Source: Skeletonema tropicum
Lineage: Eukaryota; Bacillariophyta; Thalassiosirophyceae; Thalassiosirales; Thalassiosiraceae
Assembly: GCA_037178625.1 (NCBI GenBank)
Contig: CM074130.1
Coordinates: forward strand, 3,286,001-3,350,000
Reading direction: 5' to 3'
Length of the DNA stretch: 64,000 nucleotides
The notes under the pieces were generated by a model. That model made no database searches. It was given only the letters and a program-made list of their open reading frames with translations, and had not been told where the DNA came from. This document shows positions 10,725 through 21,131 of this stretch, piece by piece. The stretch's first letter is position 1; every line of letters begins with the position of its first letter. The position numbers and the translations under genes were made by a program.

Positions 10725-13106
10725 ATGGTACAAGAAATCACCGTATTATCATCTGATGTGTCGACGGTTCTGAACAGAGAAGGCGACAATGATGTGAACA
10801 TTAAAGTCGAAGACGAAGATGGAGAGTTGAAAAAGGAATTATCACCTGCTTCTCGTGCAGTGAACGAGAACACGACAACAACAATTGCATCATTGGGAGA
10901 GTCACGAGTGGAAATACCATTAAAGGCTGAAGTGTCGCCGTCTCCGGATTCGAGCTCCATGCCGCCACCTCCTGCAGTAGTTAGAGCAGCGCCGCCATCC
11001 ACGTTGAATGCGACATCTGCAGCAAGTACTGTTGGCAGAGTGGCCAATGTAGCAGTTGCAGCAACAGCCATAACAACGTCAAGTACAGCAAAGCAGGAGA
11101 CCAACCAACCTCGTACTTCGCCGCATTCAACTACAACAACATCCATCGCAAGATCTGGCGTGACTCCGCCCAATCCTGTTGCAAGAACAACAGGCTTAGT
11201 TGCACGGCCAGCGGCTCAACAAGCAAACAATACGGGTGCTATATCAGCTGTGAAATCAACTAAAATTCATGGGAAGGTACATAGTACCGTGTATCCAAAT
11301 CCAGTAATGTCCTCATCAACTGTTCCGAAACCATCACCTGCTCTTGATACTTCTCATGTCGGTAGTACACATAGCTCTGCCTCTCAATATGAGAATACTA
11401 TCACTGCTTCTTCTGACATAGCTATTACGACCAGCCATTCTAGCGGAAGTTCTAGTACCAGCAAGAAAAAGACTCCTCATCCATTGCGAAGAGGCAAATG
11501 GACATCGGAAGAGGAAGCCTATGCCAATCGCCTCATTGGTGAATTCAAAAGTGGCTTACTTCCATTGACAGATGGTACCACATTACGAAACTTCCTTTCC
11601 AAGTTATTGAACTGTGATCCAATGCGTATATCAAAAAAGTTTGTGGGGAACAATTGTATCGGGAAACAAGTCTTTCGAAGGAGGGTAGCAGAAATCAACC
11701 GCATAACACCAGAGCAAATGCAACAGACCAAGATGGAAATAAGTGAGCTGGAGAGACGATTTTTAGATCGTGTCGCTCAAACGAATCGGGTCAAGGCCCC
11801 GGGAGTTTCGGCTGCGATTGGACCAAATGGAGTTCTGGGCCCGTTGCCTCCAATGAAAGTTGGCGGCGCAAGAGGTGTGGATGATTTAGAAATAGACGCA
11901 CCTCCCACACCACCTTGGTTAAAACCTCCGACAAAGTACAAACCGTCGGGTAAATTTGCGAAAAGGTTGGAAGCCAAGGCCAAGGCAGCTGCTGAGAGGA
12001 AAGCAAAGTTGGCTGCTGTAGCGGCAGCTGCTGCTGCTGCCACAAAGGCTTCAGAGCAGGTCAAAAAGCAAGAACCTGTCAAGGCGGCGCGTCCTGCTCT
12101 GGAGAAGCTTGCACAGACAACTTCAAGTGAACCCATGCCACGAACTGAATCAGCTTTGGAACAATTGGCGAGGACAGCCTCAGGTAAGTTCGAGTTTTAC
12201 TTGGATGTACGTTGCATTTTCTTGGTGGTTTCCTAAACGCATCATTATTGTTGCAAATGCCAACTATTTAGCTGCTAAATTTGTGGAAGACATTGTAAAT
12301 GGTGACGGCTCCGAAGAAGCAAAAGTCGAGGGAAAGAAATTGTCGCAATCAGCTCTTCGAGGAAGCTTCAATGTTCTCATGTCTATGGATTTACATTCGG
12401 TTGAAAACCTTGTTGAGCTGGCGTCATCGACAAATTTAGCTTCCTTGCTAACTGAGTCTAAGAGTTCTGCACAAATGGAAACATTTATTCAATCATTATC
12501 AAGTAGTGGTAATCTACTGAAAGCAGGGAAGAATGATTCGCAGGCCACTTTAGGTGGTCTGTTGCAATCGCTATCTAGAGGTAATTTACTCAAGGCAGGG
12601 GAGGACTCACACGTTGCGCTGGGCAACTTGTTGCAAAGCATTCAAACTGACCTTCATGAACTGCACGACGAAAATGCGAGCTCGAACAACTTATTTGATC
12701 CAGGTATGTGCATATGTGTGTCTGAACTTCGTTCGTTTCATCTACCATCACTCTACTAACTCTGATGCATTTCTTCTTCAAAGAAAAATTCATCGATCGA
12801 GCTGAATCTGTGACCGGGTTCTCAAAACTACGTGTGAAAGATGGTCTTTCGAATGGAGGCAGTGTAGAAGATTTTTTGAGTTTGATGGCATCAGGAGATA
12901 TACCGCATCAGGATCCTGGCTTACTGAATGTTCCATTGCAAAAAGTGATGCAACAACATGGTGTGGGTGCGGCAAGTGTGTTGAAGAGGAAACTCTCCCA
13001 GCAGCAACTGAGTGCTCTCGCGTCTCGGATTTCTCTATCTCGGCTAGCCGGTTCTGCAGCAAATACAAAAGAGGGATCCGCGTTGAAAAAACAAAGGAGA
13101 ACGTAG
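10725..13106 (+). CDS. SANT/Myb-like nuclear protein, diatom-type
   Basis: Three exons, 10725-12183, 12272-12703 and 12784-13106, with consensus GTAAGT and GTATGT donors, give 737 residues. Residues 1-250 are Ser/Thr/Ala/Pro-rich. At about residue 253 the motif LRRGKWTSEEEAYANRL begins a SANT/Myb-like helix. It is followed by LPLTDGTTLRNFLSKLL, CDPMRISKKFVG and CIGKQVFRRR, a block I recall recurring in many diatom proteins with no described counterpart elsewhere. A basic, Ala/Lys-rich coiled segment (residues ~400-450) follows. Two short tandem repeats, SGNLLKAGKNDSQATLGGLL and RGNLLKAGEDSHVALGNLL, come after it. The end is basic (KKQRRT). Chromatin or transcription function is likely, but no target is known. 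The 13-bp repeat difference between the two LLKAG units looks like an internal duplication. Confidence 0.8.
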
Positions 13107-13171
13107 TCAATTTTTGACCACCACCATAATTTCCATTCTAATAATACCATTTTTACTGCATCTATCCCGCT

Positions 13172-14771
13172 TCATTGCCACTCATCTATAACTACCTTCA
13201 CTGAATCTGAATTGGTCTTGCCAGTCAGTCGATCCAGCTGTGCTTTTCGGATTTCAGTGTGATCAGATGGTATATCCTCCATTATAGCCACCCAGTCAAG
13301 TGCAAGCTGGTCTCTTTTAAGGAGTATCTGTTCAGCAATACGCAGTGGTTCAATTTCTAATGTCTGGGCACGAATTGTCTCGGAATCTCCATCTCGCAAT
13401 TCATTTTCGCCACTGTCTTCATCATTTCTAGAGATGATGAGTGGTGACGATAACATCAAGCCTTCGATAAAGTCGTCTCCTTTGCCATACCATTGTGAGC
13501 CAATGAAATGTGACTCAAGTCGTTCTTTGTAGTATTGCTCGAGAAATGCAGAGCAAACTTTGTTTTGGGCCTCATCTTCCCCTAGCACAACTCCATCTGT
13601 AATCAGCTGAACAATTGCTTCTTGGGTTATCAAGTTGTACAGCAAGTCGAAGTTGCCTTTTCGCAGAGGGGACGGTGCAAAGGCATCGTCATCATTTGGA
13701 TCAAAGTTCACGTAAAAAGTCGATGGGCGGTCAAACGCAAAAAGTGATGACTCTTCGTCTGTGTCGCCAGTTCCAGCAGATTGTTTACTGTCTTTTCTAT
13801 TCTTTCTATTGTATCTATAAGAATCAAATATTTGCTGTCCCATTTTCGCTATAGCTTTCAAATCCTTTGTCAATTCTCTTCCAATCTGCTCTCTGACACT
13901 CAAAATTCGTGTGCATAGTCGTGCCGGTTCAATGTCTATGTCGATCTCTGAGTAAAGACGTCGCCCGACGCCTATTCGGAAGATGGGTGAGTATTTGCAA
14001 CAGAAATTCACATGTTTCGTTCACATCATATGTTGGTACGCCATATTCTCACCTTGTGGTGTCGATATCATCAGCACTGTGTCAGGTTGCTCAAGAAGCT
14101 CCGTGAAAAAAGAGTCCCATGTAGGGAACTTCGTTGTATTCAATGCTGAAAGCCCATGATATGTGAGCAATTTGCTTCCGAGTCTACGAAGAAGTTAGTG
14201 CAAATGAAGAGTACCATATAAGAGTTTTGAAAAGAGATCACATTAAGAGCCACTGACCTTTTATCATTTTCATAGAATGTATCTTCAGCTCCCTGAAAGA
14301 AAAGGTGAATGATTTAAATGAGAATCGTCACATACGTTTCAGCGTGATACTCTAAGAATTTCATCGACAATAAGCACTTACTGGTTTTGCTTCTTCGTCA
14401 ACATCCCAATCATACATATTGATTGTAATGGGCTGCGTAAAATTATCAAGCCACGACACGGTATGCAGATCTCGTGTAGATGCAAGCAAAAACATGAATG
14501 ACTGGATGCATCTTTGTGTCACAAAGCTTCGAATATCTTGAGCAGATGCTAACAATATATCGTCGTCTTCAGTACTTTTGTTGTCATTGTCGTCAGAAAT
14601 GCTGCTGTCACTGGTCATTGCAAATCTAAAGTGTTGCAGGGGTTCATGGCTGGATATCGCTGATGGTAAGGCACGTCTAAGCTCTCTCGGTGAGTAGAAA
14701 GCAGACGAGCTTGGTAATGATAATATCCAGAAAGTGGTGATGTGCAGTGCAAAACGTGCCAAAAAGTTCAT
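13172..14771 (-). CDS. Plastid-type pre-protein of unknown function, four exons
   Basis: Exons 14771-14382, 14292-14258, 14183-14053 and 13971-13172 join exactly in frame to 451 residues. Donors are GTAAGT, GTCAGT and GTGAGA. The start MNFLARFALHITTFWIL is a signal peptide, and the sequence SSSAFYSPR fits the diatom SAFxP-like motif for entry into the complex plastid. The mature part contains LVASARxIRSFV-type helices, FVTQRCIQSFMFLL, TYHGLSALNTTKF, the segment GRRLYSEIDIDIEPARLC, and an LRKGNFDLLYNLITQEAIV block near residue 300. The C-terminus is Glu/Asp rich (EPLRIAEQILLKRDQLALDW). I do not recognise the family. It looks soluble after targeting, and two exons are very short (35 and 131 nt). 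The plastid location is inferred. Confidence 0.75.
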
Positions 14772-15692
14772 GATGGCCGCTCTCCTCGTCTTCCAATCTT
14801 CTCGTCGTCGTAGTCCTCCTGTTGCTTTATTGTTATCTATCTTTTCGTCCGTTCCCCGCTTTCGCTCAAACGCTCACTTATGATGGCTGGGAGCTGGGAG
14901 GAGTCGGCAACTCAATACTTAAGTATCATTGGCCTTGTTATGATTGCTAATTGCCAGCAAGCGAGCGAGCTAATTCCTAATTCTCATTTTTGGTGTTCCG
15001 AAGTGATGTGAGCAGCTGCCTGTATCTAGGGTTCTACGGGCGCGACCGCAGAGCTGACCTCGATTTGGTCTTCTTAATCTAGGAAATCAATCATGGAGCT
15101 CATAAAAGGGGGCAGTATCTACTGAAGTAAGATATCTCCCCCCGAAAAACAGGTGATTGCTCCGACTCAGAATCCCTTTCGTTCCGAGCTTGAGTGCAGG
15201 AAGCCCTCTTCGATCCTCCACAAACTTACTTAGGAGTCATCTTCATAAGTACTGAGCTATCAATACTCACTACTTAAGTATCTTGTAACCTTATTAATCT
15301 GGAAAGAGTTGACAACCTTTTGCAATGGGGGGGAGGGGGGTATTTCGTTTTGGCCCATTTTATTATCCATACATCATTATGTGAAGAAAGTTGGTTGCAA
15401 CTTACCTTTGTCTCGTGAGTATATACATACAGAAAGGAACACATACTTAGTAGATCAAAGGTTCAAAAATTGTAAGGAACAAAGTGTAGCAGTCAAAGTT
15501 TTCCTTAAGTTTAGCTGTAGTGTTTTAAGCGAACCTCTGTAATAGCTGGAAAATTTGCGTTTCGACTGTTTTTTTTTTTAGCTTTTTGTAATGTTTTGGT
15601 GAATGAATTTTCGTGGTGATACTTATAATGGTGGGATGAAAAAACGGAGTGATTGCTCCTGTTTCTCGAACTTCCCCTTCGGCTGTGGCATT
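14772..15692. other. Intergenic stretch with repeated TACTTAAGTA palindromes
   Basis: About 920 bases without a supported gene. It holds a 12-bp perfect palindrome ATACTTAAGTAT at 14915-14926 and the related 10-bp TACTTAAGTA at 15271-15280, a GGGGG-rich run near 15327-15341 and a run of T at about 15571-15580. It must contain the promoter of the leftward plastid pre-protein and the terminator of the leftward S/T-rich gene. Confidence 0.4.
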
Positions 15693-16640
15693 TCAAAAGA
15701 AGTCGCCCAGCACATCGTCAATTGTATCTGCGGCAAGTGCTTGTTGAACCTCCGTATCTTGGGGTGGTTCCGCTGCTGCCACCGAAGCAGTCTTGGCCTT
15801 AAAGGCAAGATCTTCAAAGACGGGGGCAGTTGAGATAGACATAGCTCGCTCTTTGATGAGGGCGGATTCAGCGTCGTCATCAGTTGAGATGAACCATCCG
15901 AAATCAGAGTCGGTCGAATCTTGGTCCATTTCAGATGCAATTGAGGCTTGACTCGCACCGCGAGACAGTGATGGGGCAGTTAAGTTGGAGGAGGAAAATG
16001 AGGATGATGATACAGTGTTGGGAATTTGTGGGAGTGATGGGAAGGCCATGCCCTGCAGCTCTCGGAGTTGGTCTTTTAAGTGGTCGATGTTTGTGGTAGA
16101 CTGATTAAACCGGGGTGACACAACAAATGGCACCGATGGTGTTTCCACTGCTGGTGCTACTTTGTCTGTTCCGTCGGTAAGAGCGGCCAACGCCTTGAAC
16201 GACTTCGATGGTCTACCTAAAGTCAAGGCTGAGGGCATGGTTCGGCTCTTTTTGTTGCGCGGTTCGTCCGAGTTGGGTTCGGAAGCGCCTGTTTTCTCAT
16301 CTGATGCCTGAGCGATGTCGGCAAATATTCCGGATAGAAAGGCGGATCCATAAGACGAAAGGAAGGGTGGGTTGGGGTCTTGGGATGAAATTTGATTGCA
16401 AGACCTCTTTCTGGAATAGGCCTGTGCAACACTTGAATCTTGGGAGAGGAGAGGATTAAGGGGGGTCCACTCCGCACTGCTGTCGCTCTCAATTTTATGG
16501 AGGGTGAACGACATGTCGGCTGCTTTCGCTAGCTCCGCGACAGATAAGGCCACCGAGCAAGAGTTGCACGGCACGCCATCACCTTTGGCAGAGGTTGAAG
16601 TTGTGTTTTGTGTGGTAGTAGCTCTAAACTGAGGACTCAT
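15693..16640 (-). CDS. Ser/Thr-rich hypothetical protein with DFGWF acidic segment
   Basis: A single-exon frame of 315 residues from an ATG at 16640. It has no signal peptide or membrane segment. Composition is rich in Ser, Thr, Ala and Pro, as expected for a largely disordered regulatory protein. Recognisable blocks are a CNSCSV pair of cysteines near residue 27, a basic RNKKSRTMPSALTLGRPSKS stretch (possible nuclear signal) near residue 127, a short helix IDHLKDQLRELQGMAFPSLP near residue 185, and an acidic SDFGWFISTDDD segment near residue 246. The C-terminus is DTIDDVLGDFF. The DFGWF-acidic block looks conserved in type, but I cannot name the family. Long open length and biased composition support coding. 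Confidence 0.6.
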   Translation of the reverse strand: MSPQFRATTTQNTTSTSAKGDGVPCNSCSVALSVAELAKAADMSFTLHKIESDSSAEWTPLNPLLSQDSSVAQAYSRKRSCNQISSQDPNPPFLSSYGSAFLSGIFADIAQASDEKTGASEPNSDEPRNKKSRTMPSALTLGRPSKSFKALAALTDGTDKVAPAVETPSVPFVVSPRFNQSTTNIDHLKDQLRELQGMAFPSLPQIPNTVSSSSFSSSNLTAPSLSRGASQASIASEMDQDSTDSDFGWFISTDDDAESALIKERAMSISTAPVFEDLAFKAKTASVAAAEPPQDTEVQQALAADTIDDVLGDFF

Positions 16641-17334
16641 GCTAATTTTTCGTGATGAGTGTCAAATCAACAGTGTAGAGCGGCTTCGCGCAAACACAAC
16701 TTGTTTCACCACGATGGTATATAATCGTGATGATGGGTTGCTCTTCCAAAGACACCTGCCGTAGTAGTTGTCTATCTCTTGTTATGGATGCCGAGGTGAA
16801 AGAGTGAGTTCATTACAAAAGCCAGCCGCCTGCCTCGCTCAAAAAGCCGATGAAAGCGGAAACAATGGTTGAAAGCCAGCGTGCGTGGTGAGAGATTCAA
16901 TCATGAGCATATGCTTTCATCGTTCTTTACCTACGTGTTCGGGCCTACTAGCTTTCGTTTTTACGTACTAATTCCCAAGTTGATCAGAAAGCTGACGCAC
17001 GTCATATTCAAAAGGCCTCATACAAAATACATGATATCTCGCGTGCAAAACTATCTCGAAATCAAGGCCTCAAGTAAAAAAATTTGAAGGGAACTCAAAA
17101 GGGTTCGTAAAAAGTGATGACGTCGCAAAAGACAATAACAAGATACCATAAAGAAAGATATGTCGTAGCATGATTCTCTACAGAGAAAATACCGGCTGGC
17201 ACCCTTCAAAGTTCAAGCTGACCAATTCTCTCGCTCCCGCGTTCTTCCGAACAGAAGGATATCCTTCTTAGCGGCGCCTTCCGTGCTTGGCGATCGAACG
17301 GATTCCATCTGTAACTAGCCTCGCTGACGCTCGT
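16641..17334. other. Intergenic stretch, no gene seen
   Basis: About 690 bases between the Ser/Thr-rich gene and the repeat island. Small open frames here have no recognisable content. The TATA-like tatataatc at about 16718 lies upstream of the leftward gene and may be part of its promoter. Confidence 0.3.
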
Positions 17335-17523
17335 CTAGCCGCTGCACGGGAAGAACAAGACATCAAACGGCTTCAAAGGAATTGCCAATCCCAACCGTGG
17401 AAAGTTGAAGTATGCGATAACTTCATCTTTAACTTCACGATGAACTACAGTGGCTGCTGAGTAGATGAAGTCCTTGTCAATGTGGCATGTGGCAAGACAG
17501 ATAAATATTTCTCCCCACAGCAA
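17335..17523 (-). pseudogene. Fragment resembling an Fe/2-oxoglutarate dioxygenase-type domain
   Basis: A short frame reading leftwards contains CHIDKDFIYSAATVVHRE, then DEVIAYFNFPRLGLAIPL and a closing DVLFFPCSG. An H-x-D pair followed by a beta-strand series and a 'DVLFFP' turn is what the second half of a double-stranded beta-helix dioxygenase looks like. Such fragments are common in repeat-rich diatom DNA. The frame has no proper start, lies 13 bases from the poly(A)-type tract of a retroelement end, and lacks the distal iron-binding histidine within the open part. I treat it as a relic. The family call is tentative. Confidence 0.3.
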
Positions 17524-17535
17524 ATGATTGATAGA

Positions 17536-17630
17536 TTTTTTTTTTTTTTTTTTGGAACAGATAAATAAGTGATTAGTTTAGGATGGTATTCAGGAGCTGT
17601 TTACTGGGCAAGCTGGATCTGAACTTGCCC
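17536..17630 (-). mobile_element. Poly(A)-tailed retroelement 3' end
   Basis: Read on the minus strand, 17630-17554 carries the sequence gggcaagttcagatccagc, then ctgaataccat and ctaaactaatcac, and ends ttatctgttcc. It is immediately followed by 18 adenines (thymines 17536-17553 on the plus strand). The same ~70-bp terminus occurs on the plus strand at 37290-37360. A fixed terminus plus a homopolymeric A tail is the signature of a non-LTR retroelement 3' end. The element reads leftwards here, and the 180-bp repeat array at 18181-19043 lies on its 5' side in the same orientation. Confidence 0.6.
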
Positions 17631-17734
17631 ATTTTACAATCATTTGATGCCTCCTCTCCTGCTGCCAATCAAAGAAAGAGTCGATCGAAAATGCCCGTGA
17701 AGGCCAAAGGACACGCCAAAGGGCCCGGACAGAA

Positions 17735-17776
17735 CGACCGACCGACCGACCGACCGACCGACCGACCGACCGACCG
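17735..17776. repeat. (GACC)n microsatellite
   Basis: About ten uninterrupted copies of the tetranucleotide cgac/gacc. The tract translates as Arg-Pro-Thr-Asp repeats in one frame and Gly-Arg-Ser-Val in another; both are artefacts of the repeat. It lies within the repeat island, between the retroelement terminus and the diverged 180-bp array. Confidence 0.9.
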
Positions 17777-18180
17777 AACGACTTAGCTCCTCTCATTATT
17801 TAGATTGCTTGAACGGATAACGAACGCGATCAGACATCAACAATATTTACGAGTCATCAGGAACCGAAAAGAGACGCCTGTCCCAAGGAATAAGTAAGTA
17901 CGTATTGTACGCCTAATGATGTACGCTATGCAACACTGGCTGTCGCTGTGAGAACGGTATCTTCTTTCATTGGTAGATGCGCATCCCAACCATTATGATA
18001 AAAACTTGATGAAAAGAGAATGAAGCAGAGAATAAACTAGCATAAGACATGGAGGGAGGTTATTCCAAAAGTTATTTGATCAACCAACAAACTCTGGTCA
18101 AATTCTAGCCCTAAGCTAAAAACTAATCTGTGGAATCGTATCTATTGACCAAGTAAGCTGAATTCTGTTGCGAAAGATTC
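17777..18180. other. Spacer inside the repeat island
   Basis: About 400 bases of unique-looking sequence between the GACC microsatellite and the diverged repeat array. No coding frame, RNA gene or repeat was recognised. Confidence 0.3.
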
Positions 18181-19043
18181 TATCGCCGTCAATATTGGCT
18201 TGGGCCGCTTCTAGTGGCCCAATACTTAGTGGCGATGGTATACAAGCACATTAGCACTGCCCAGACGACTGGCGTGCGTAAAAGCGATGCTGCAGCCTCG
18301 TAGCTGATGAGAGGTCCAGTATGGGCTAGCCGTCACCACCACATCCTACCAAATCGTATCTTGGCTGGAGCCGCATCTATTGGCCCATTTTACTCGGCGG
18401 TGATTCATTGCAAGCACAATAGCACTGCTCAGACGGGCAGCGTGCGTAGAAGCGATGCTACAGTCTCGTAGCTGATCGAAGAGGTCCAGTGTGGGCTGGC
18501 CAGCAGCACCCCAATCCAACCAATTATTGCCTTCAGTATGGGCATGAGCCGCTTCTTTTGGCCCATTATACTCGGCGGTGATACTAGACAAGCACATCAG
18601 CACTGCCCAGACGACTGGCGTTCGTAGAAGCGATGCTACAGTCTCATAGCTGATCGAAGAGGTCCAGTGTGGGCTGGCTGGCAGCACCCCATTCCATCAA
18701 ATCGTATCGATCGTCGTCAATACGCACATGAGCCGCTTCTAGTGGCCCGTTATACTCGGCGGTGATACTAGACAAGCACATCAGCACTGCGCAGACGACT
18801 GACGTGCGTAGAAGCGATGCTACTTTGACGTAGCTGATATGAGAGGTAGTATGGGCTGGCTGGCTCACCACTATTAGCCATATCGTATCTATCGTCGTCA
18901 ATATTGGCTTGAGCCGCATCTATTGGCCCAATATACTCGGCGGTGATTCATTGCAAGCACATTAGCACCTCGCAAACGGATGTTCTGGTAGAAGCGATGC
19001 TACTTTGACGTACAATAGCTGATTTGAGAGGTCCAGCATTTTT
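18181..19043 (-). repeat. Diverged array of ~180-bp repeats (five units)
   Basis: Five units begin near 18190, 18358, 18532, 18714 and 18895. Each contains a block like gagccgcttctagtggccc, then actcggcggtgat, gcactgcncagacgact, gtagaagcgatgctac, cgtagctgat and gaggtccagtgtgggctggc. They are the reverse complement of the 184-bp units at 34651-36454. Units are 164-184 bp long and clearly diverged from one another, unlike the near-identical units of the other array, so this array is older. Short open frames on the minus strand inside it are by-products of the repeat. Confidence 0.9.
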
Positions 19044-19599
19044 TTTGTGTTTAACTTTGTATGTTACCGTATATTGTCCAACTTCAATCTTATCTGCAAG
19101 ATAGCACTTTTTGTTTGACAAGATTTAGCTTTCTTAAGTCCCTTTTCTGTCCAGAGTTGATTTCTTTAATGAATACATAGCAGAAGAAGGTTTATAACTG
19201 TTTACTCTGCTTCTGTTTTGATTGGAGGCTTTTTTGTCGACTGTTCACCCACTTTAGTTTTTGTGTAGGGAATGTTTTACTTTTTCTCTTTTAACTATTT
19301 TTTTCTGTTTATTTTCATTTGTTAGATATTGTACATAATCAATAATTTTTGAGAGACAGTGAAGTTTCACCCCGGGTTATTTCACATAGAGGAGTAGCAT
19401 TTTTAGCTGATGACACGATCGAGCGAGACACGAAACAAGAGGCAGCGCTCATCCGTCGCGAGGGAAGCCTGAAGTACGTTGTTTTGGACCATGGTATTTT
19501 GAAGCTAGCCAATATTAATATTATTGTTCTCTGAGGATGAAGACAAACTCCATCCGTTCTCAATAGCATTATCATTTACCTATCATATATTAGGCTGTC
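19044..19599. other. T-rich intergenic stretch before the CDF gene
   Basis: About 550 bases, T-rich at 19200-19330, between the repeat array and the CDF transporter start. No coding content is recognised. The promoter of the transporter is expected in the right half. Confidence 0.3.
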
Positions 19600-20839
19600 A
19601 TGTCTCTCATGAATTCGTCCGGGGCTGCTGAAGAGAAAACTCTCCTCATAGATAGTCCAGCAAAGCGTGATACAGAGGAGACATCCATTCCTAGTAATGT
19701 CTACCTTCTCGTGAGTATCTATCGACTTGTCTTTGCATCACAATTCTATTTTACTTCAAACTCTGACACGGTCTTACCCACTTCGTTCACTAAAGAATGT
19801 AGCATTCTATTCATTTGCATTGTTTGCACTCGGACAAATGATTGTGGCGGTGTTCATTGCAAAAAGCCAGGCCATGGTAGGAGATTCATCTGCGATGGTG
19901 ATAGATTCCTTGACGTACCTATTCAACTCATACGCCGAAAAAATCAAAAACAAATCACTGAAAGAGAGCGTTGATGAAAATCTGTCTGCTGCGGAGAAAA
20001 AACTTAGAAGACTGGAACGCACGCGTCAGCGTTTGTGGTTGGAGATATTACCACCGCTGTGCAGTGTTATGACTTTGATCGTCTTGACAATCTACATTAT
20101 CATTGATGCTTTCAATACGTTGTCAATGCCGGATTATGAAGTTGGAGAGAATGATAGCTCTGAAAGTAATGAGCCAGATGTTGGAGTTATGTTCTTTTTT
20201 TCAGCACTGAACTTGGGACTTGATATAATGAATGTGACATGCTTCGCTAGAGCAAAACATGCTTTTGGCTTTGCTGTTATAGAAAAGGATCGCCATAGAT
20301 ACGTTCTTGCATACGATGGTTCATTGCACAATGAAATGGCTGATAGTATGAAGAGAGAACGTTCAGAAGTTGATTTCGCTCGATTGCAAACTGACCAAAA
20401 AGATGATTCTCCAGAAAACTACTGCAGTATCTCAGAACCTGAGAAGTCTGATACAGCCTTACACATACTTCCTTCAGTGGAAGAGGAGGAGGAATCGGAT
20501 GATATAAACTTGAACATGTGTTCAGCATACACGGTAAGATGCAGTGTGCAATACAACGACATTCAAAACGTTCCAATATTTGCCTAACATGTTATTATTC
20601 CTCCCAAACAGCATGTTTTCGCTGATACACTCCGCAGCACCGCTGTCTTAATCGCGGCTGGGTTATCATACACATTCAAAGTAGGGGAGCCACCATTTGT
20701 CGACGCAGTAGCAGCCCTTGCAGTAAGTATCATCATCCTTTTGAGTCTGGGCCCCTTGTTAAACGGGATCTTTCATGCAGTAGAACAACTCAAACAGTTA
20801 TCAAAACTTCAAACGACGTTTACACCTTTGCCAGTTTGA
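19600..20839 (+). CDS. Cation diffusion facilitator (CDF/ZnT-type) metal transporter
   Basis: Exons 19600-19710, 19796-20533 and 20612-20839 join in phase 0 (donors GTGAGT and GTAAGA) to 358 residues. CDF features: two metal-site helices, GDSSAMVIDSLTYLFN (D-x6-D site) and HVFADTLRSTAVLIAAG (HxxxD site); membrane helices around ALFALGQMIVAVFIA, CSVMTLIVLTIYIII, MFFFSALNLGLDIMNV and DAVAALAVSIIILLSLGPLL; and a conserved N preceding the last cytoplasmic turn. A long acidic, His-poor loop (residues ~205-280) sits between helices IV and V, where His-rich metal-sensing loops usually are. The protein stops about 20 residues after helix VI, so the cytosolic ferredoxin-like domain is missing. A GTAAGT inside helix VI (VS codons) could act as a donor to a longer form. 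Substrate is probably Zn or another divalent metal. Confidence 0.82.
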
Positions 20840-21131
20840 GTACGATAAAGTAAAGAACATTCCTTCTTGAAGATTTTCAGTGTACTTGCCTAATAGCAAG
20901 TGTGAGTAAGTGTATGCAGTCATTCAGAGTTCGTCTCACGTCTTTTGCTGCGCGGTTCTCTCGACTATCCTTTCCCCTCTCTCGCTAGAGCTCTATTTTT
21001 TGAGCTTTCAACATTCAACATCAACAAGCGAGCAGCATCCATTATTTCATAAGTGGATAATGGATGCTCTTTGATATTGATCGACTACATCGGCAACACG
21101 CAGCGACCAACCTTGCATTACAATCATTACG

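Noticed and set aside
17583..17786. Frames with Arg-Pro-Thr-Asp repeats
   Set aside because: They are translations of the GACC microsatellite, open on both strands.
20715..20740. GTAAGT at about 20723 in the CDF gene as the real exon end
   Set aside because: The codons it overlaps (Val-Ser in VAALAVSIIILL) belong to a conserved transmembrane helix, and reading through gives a sensible helix VI.
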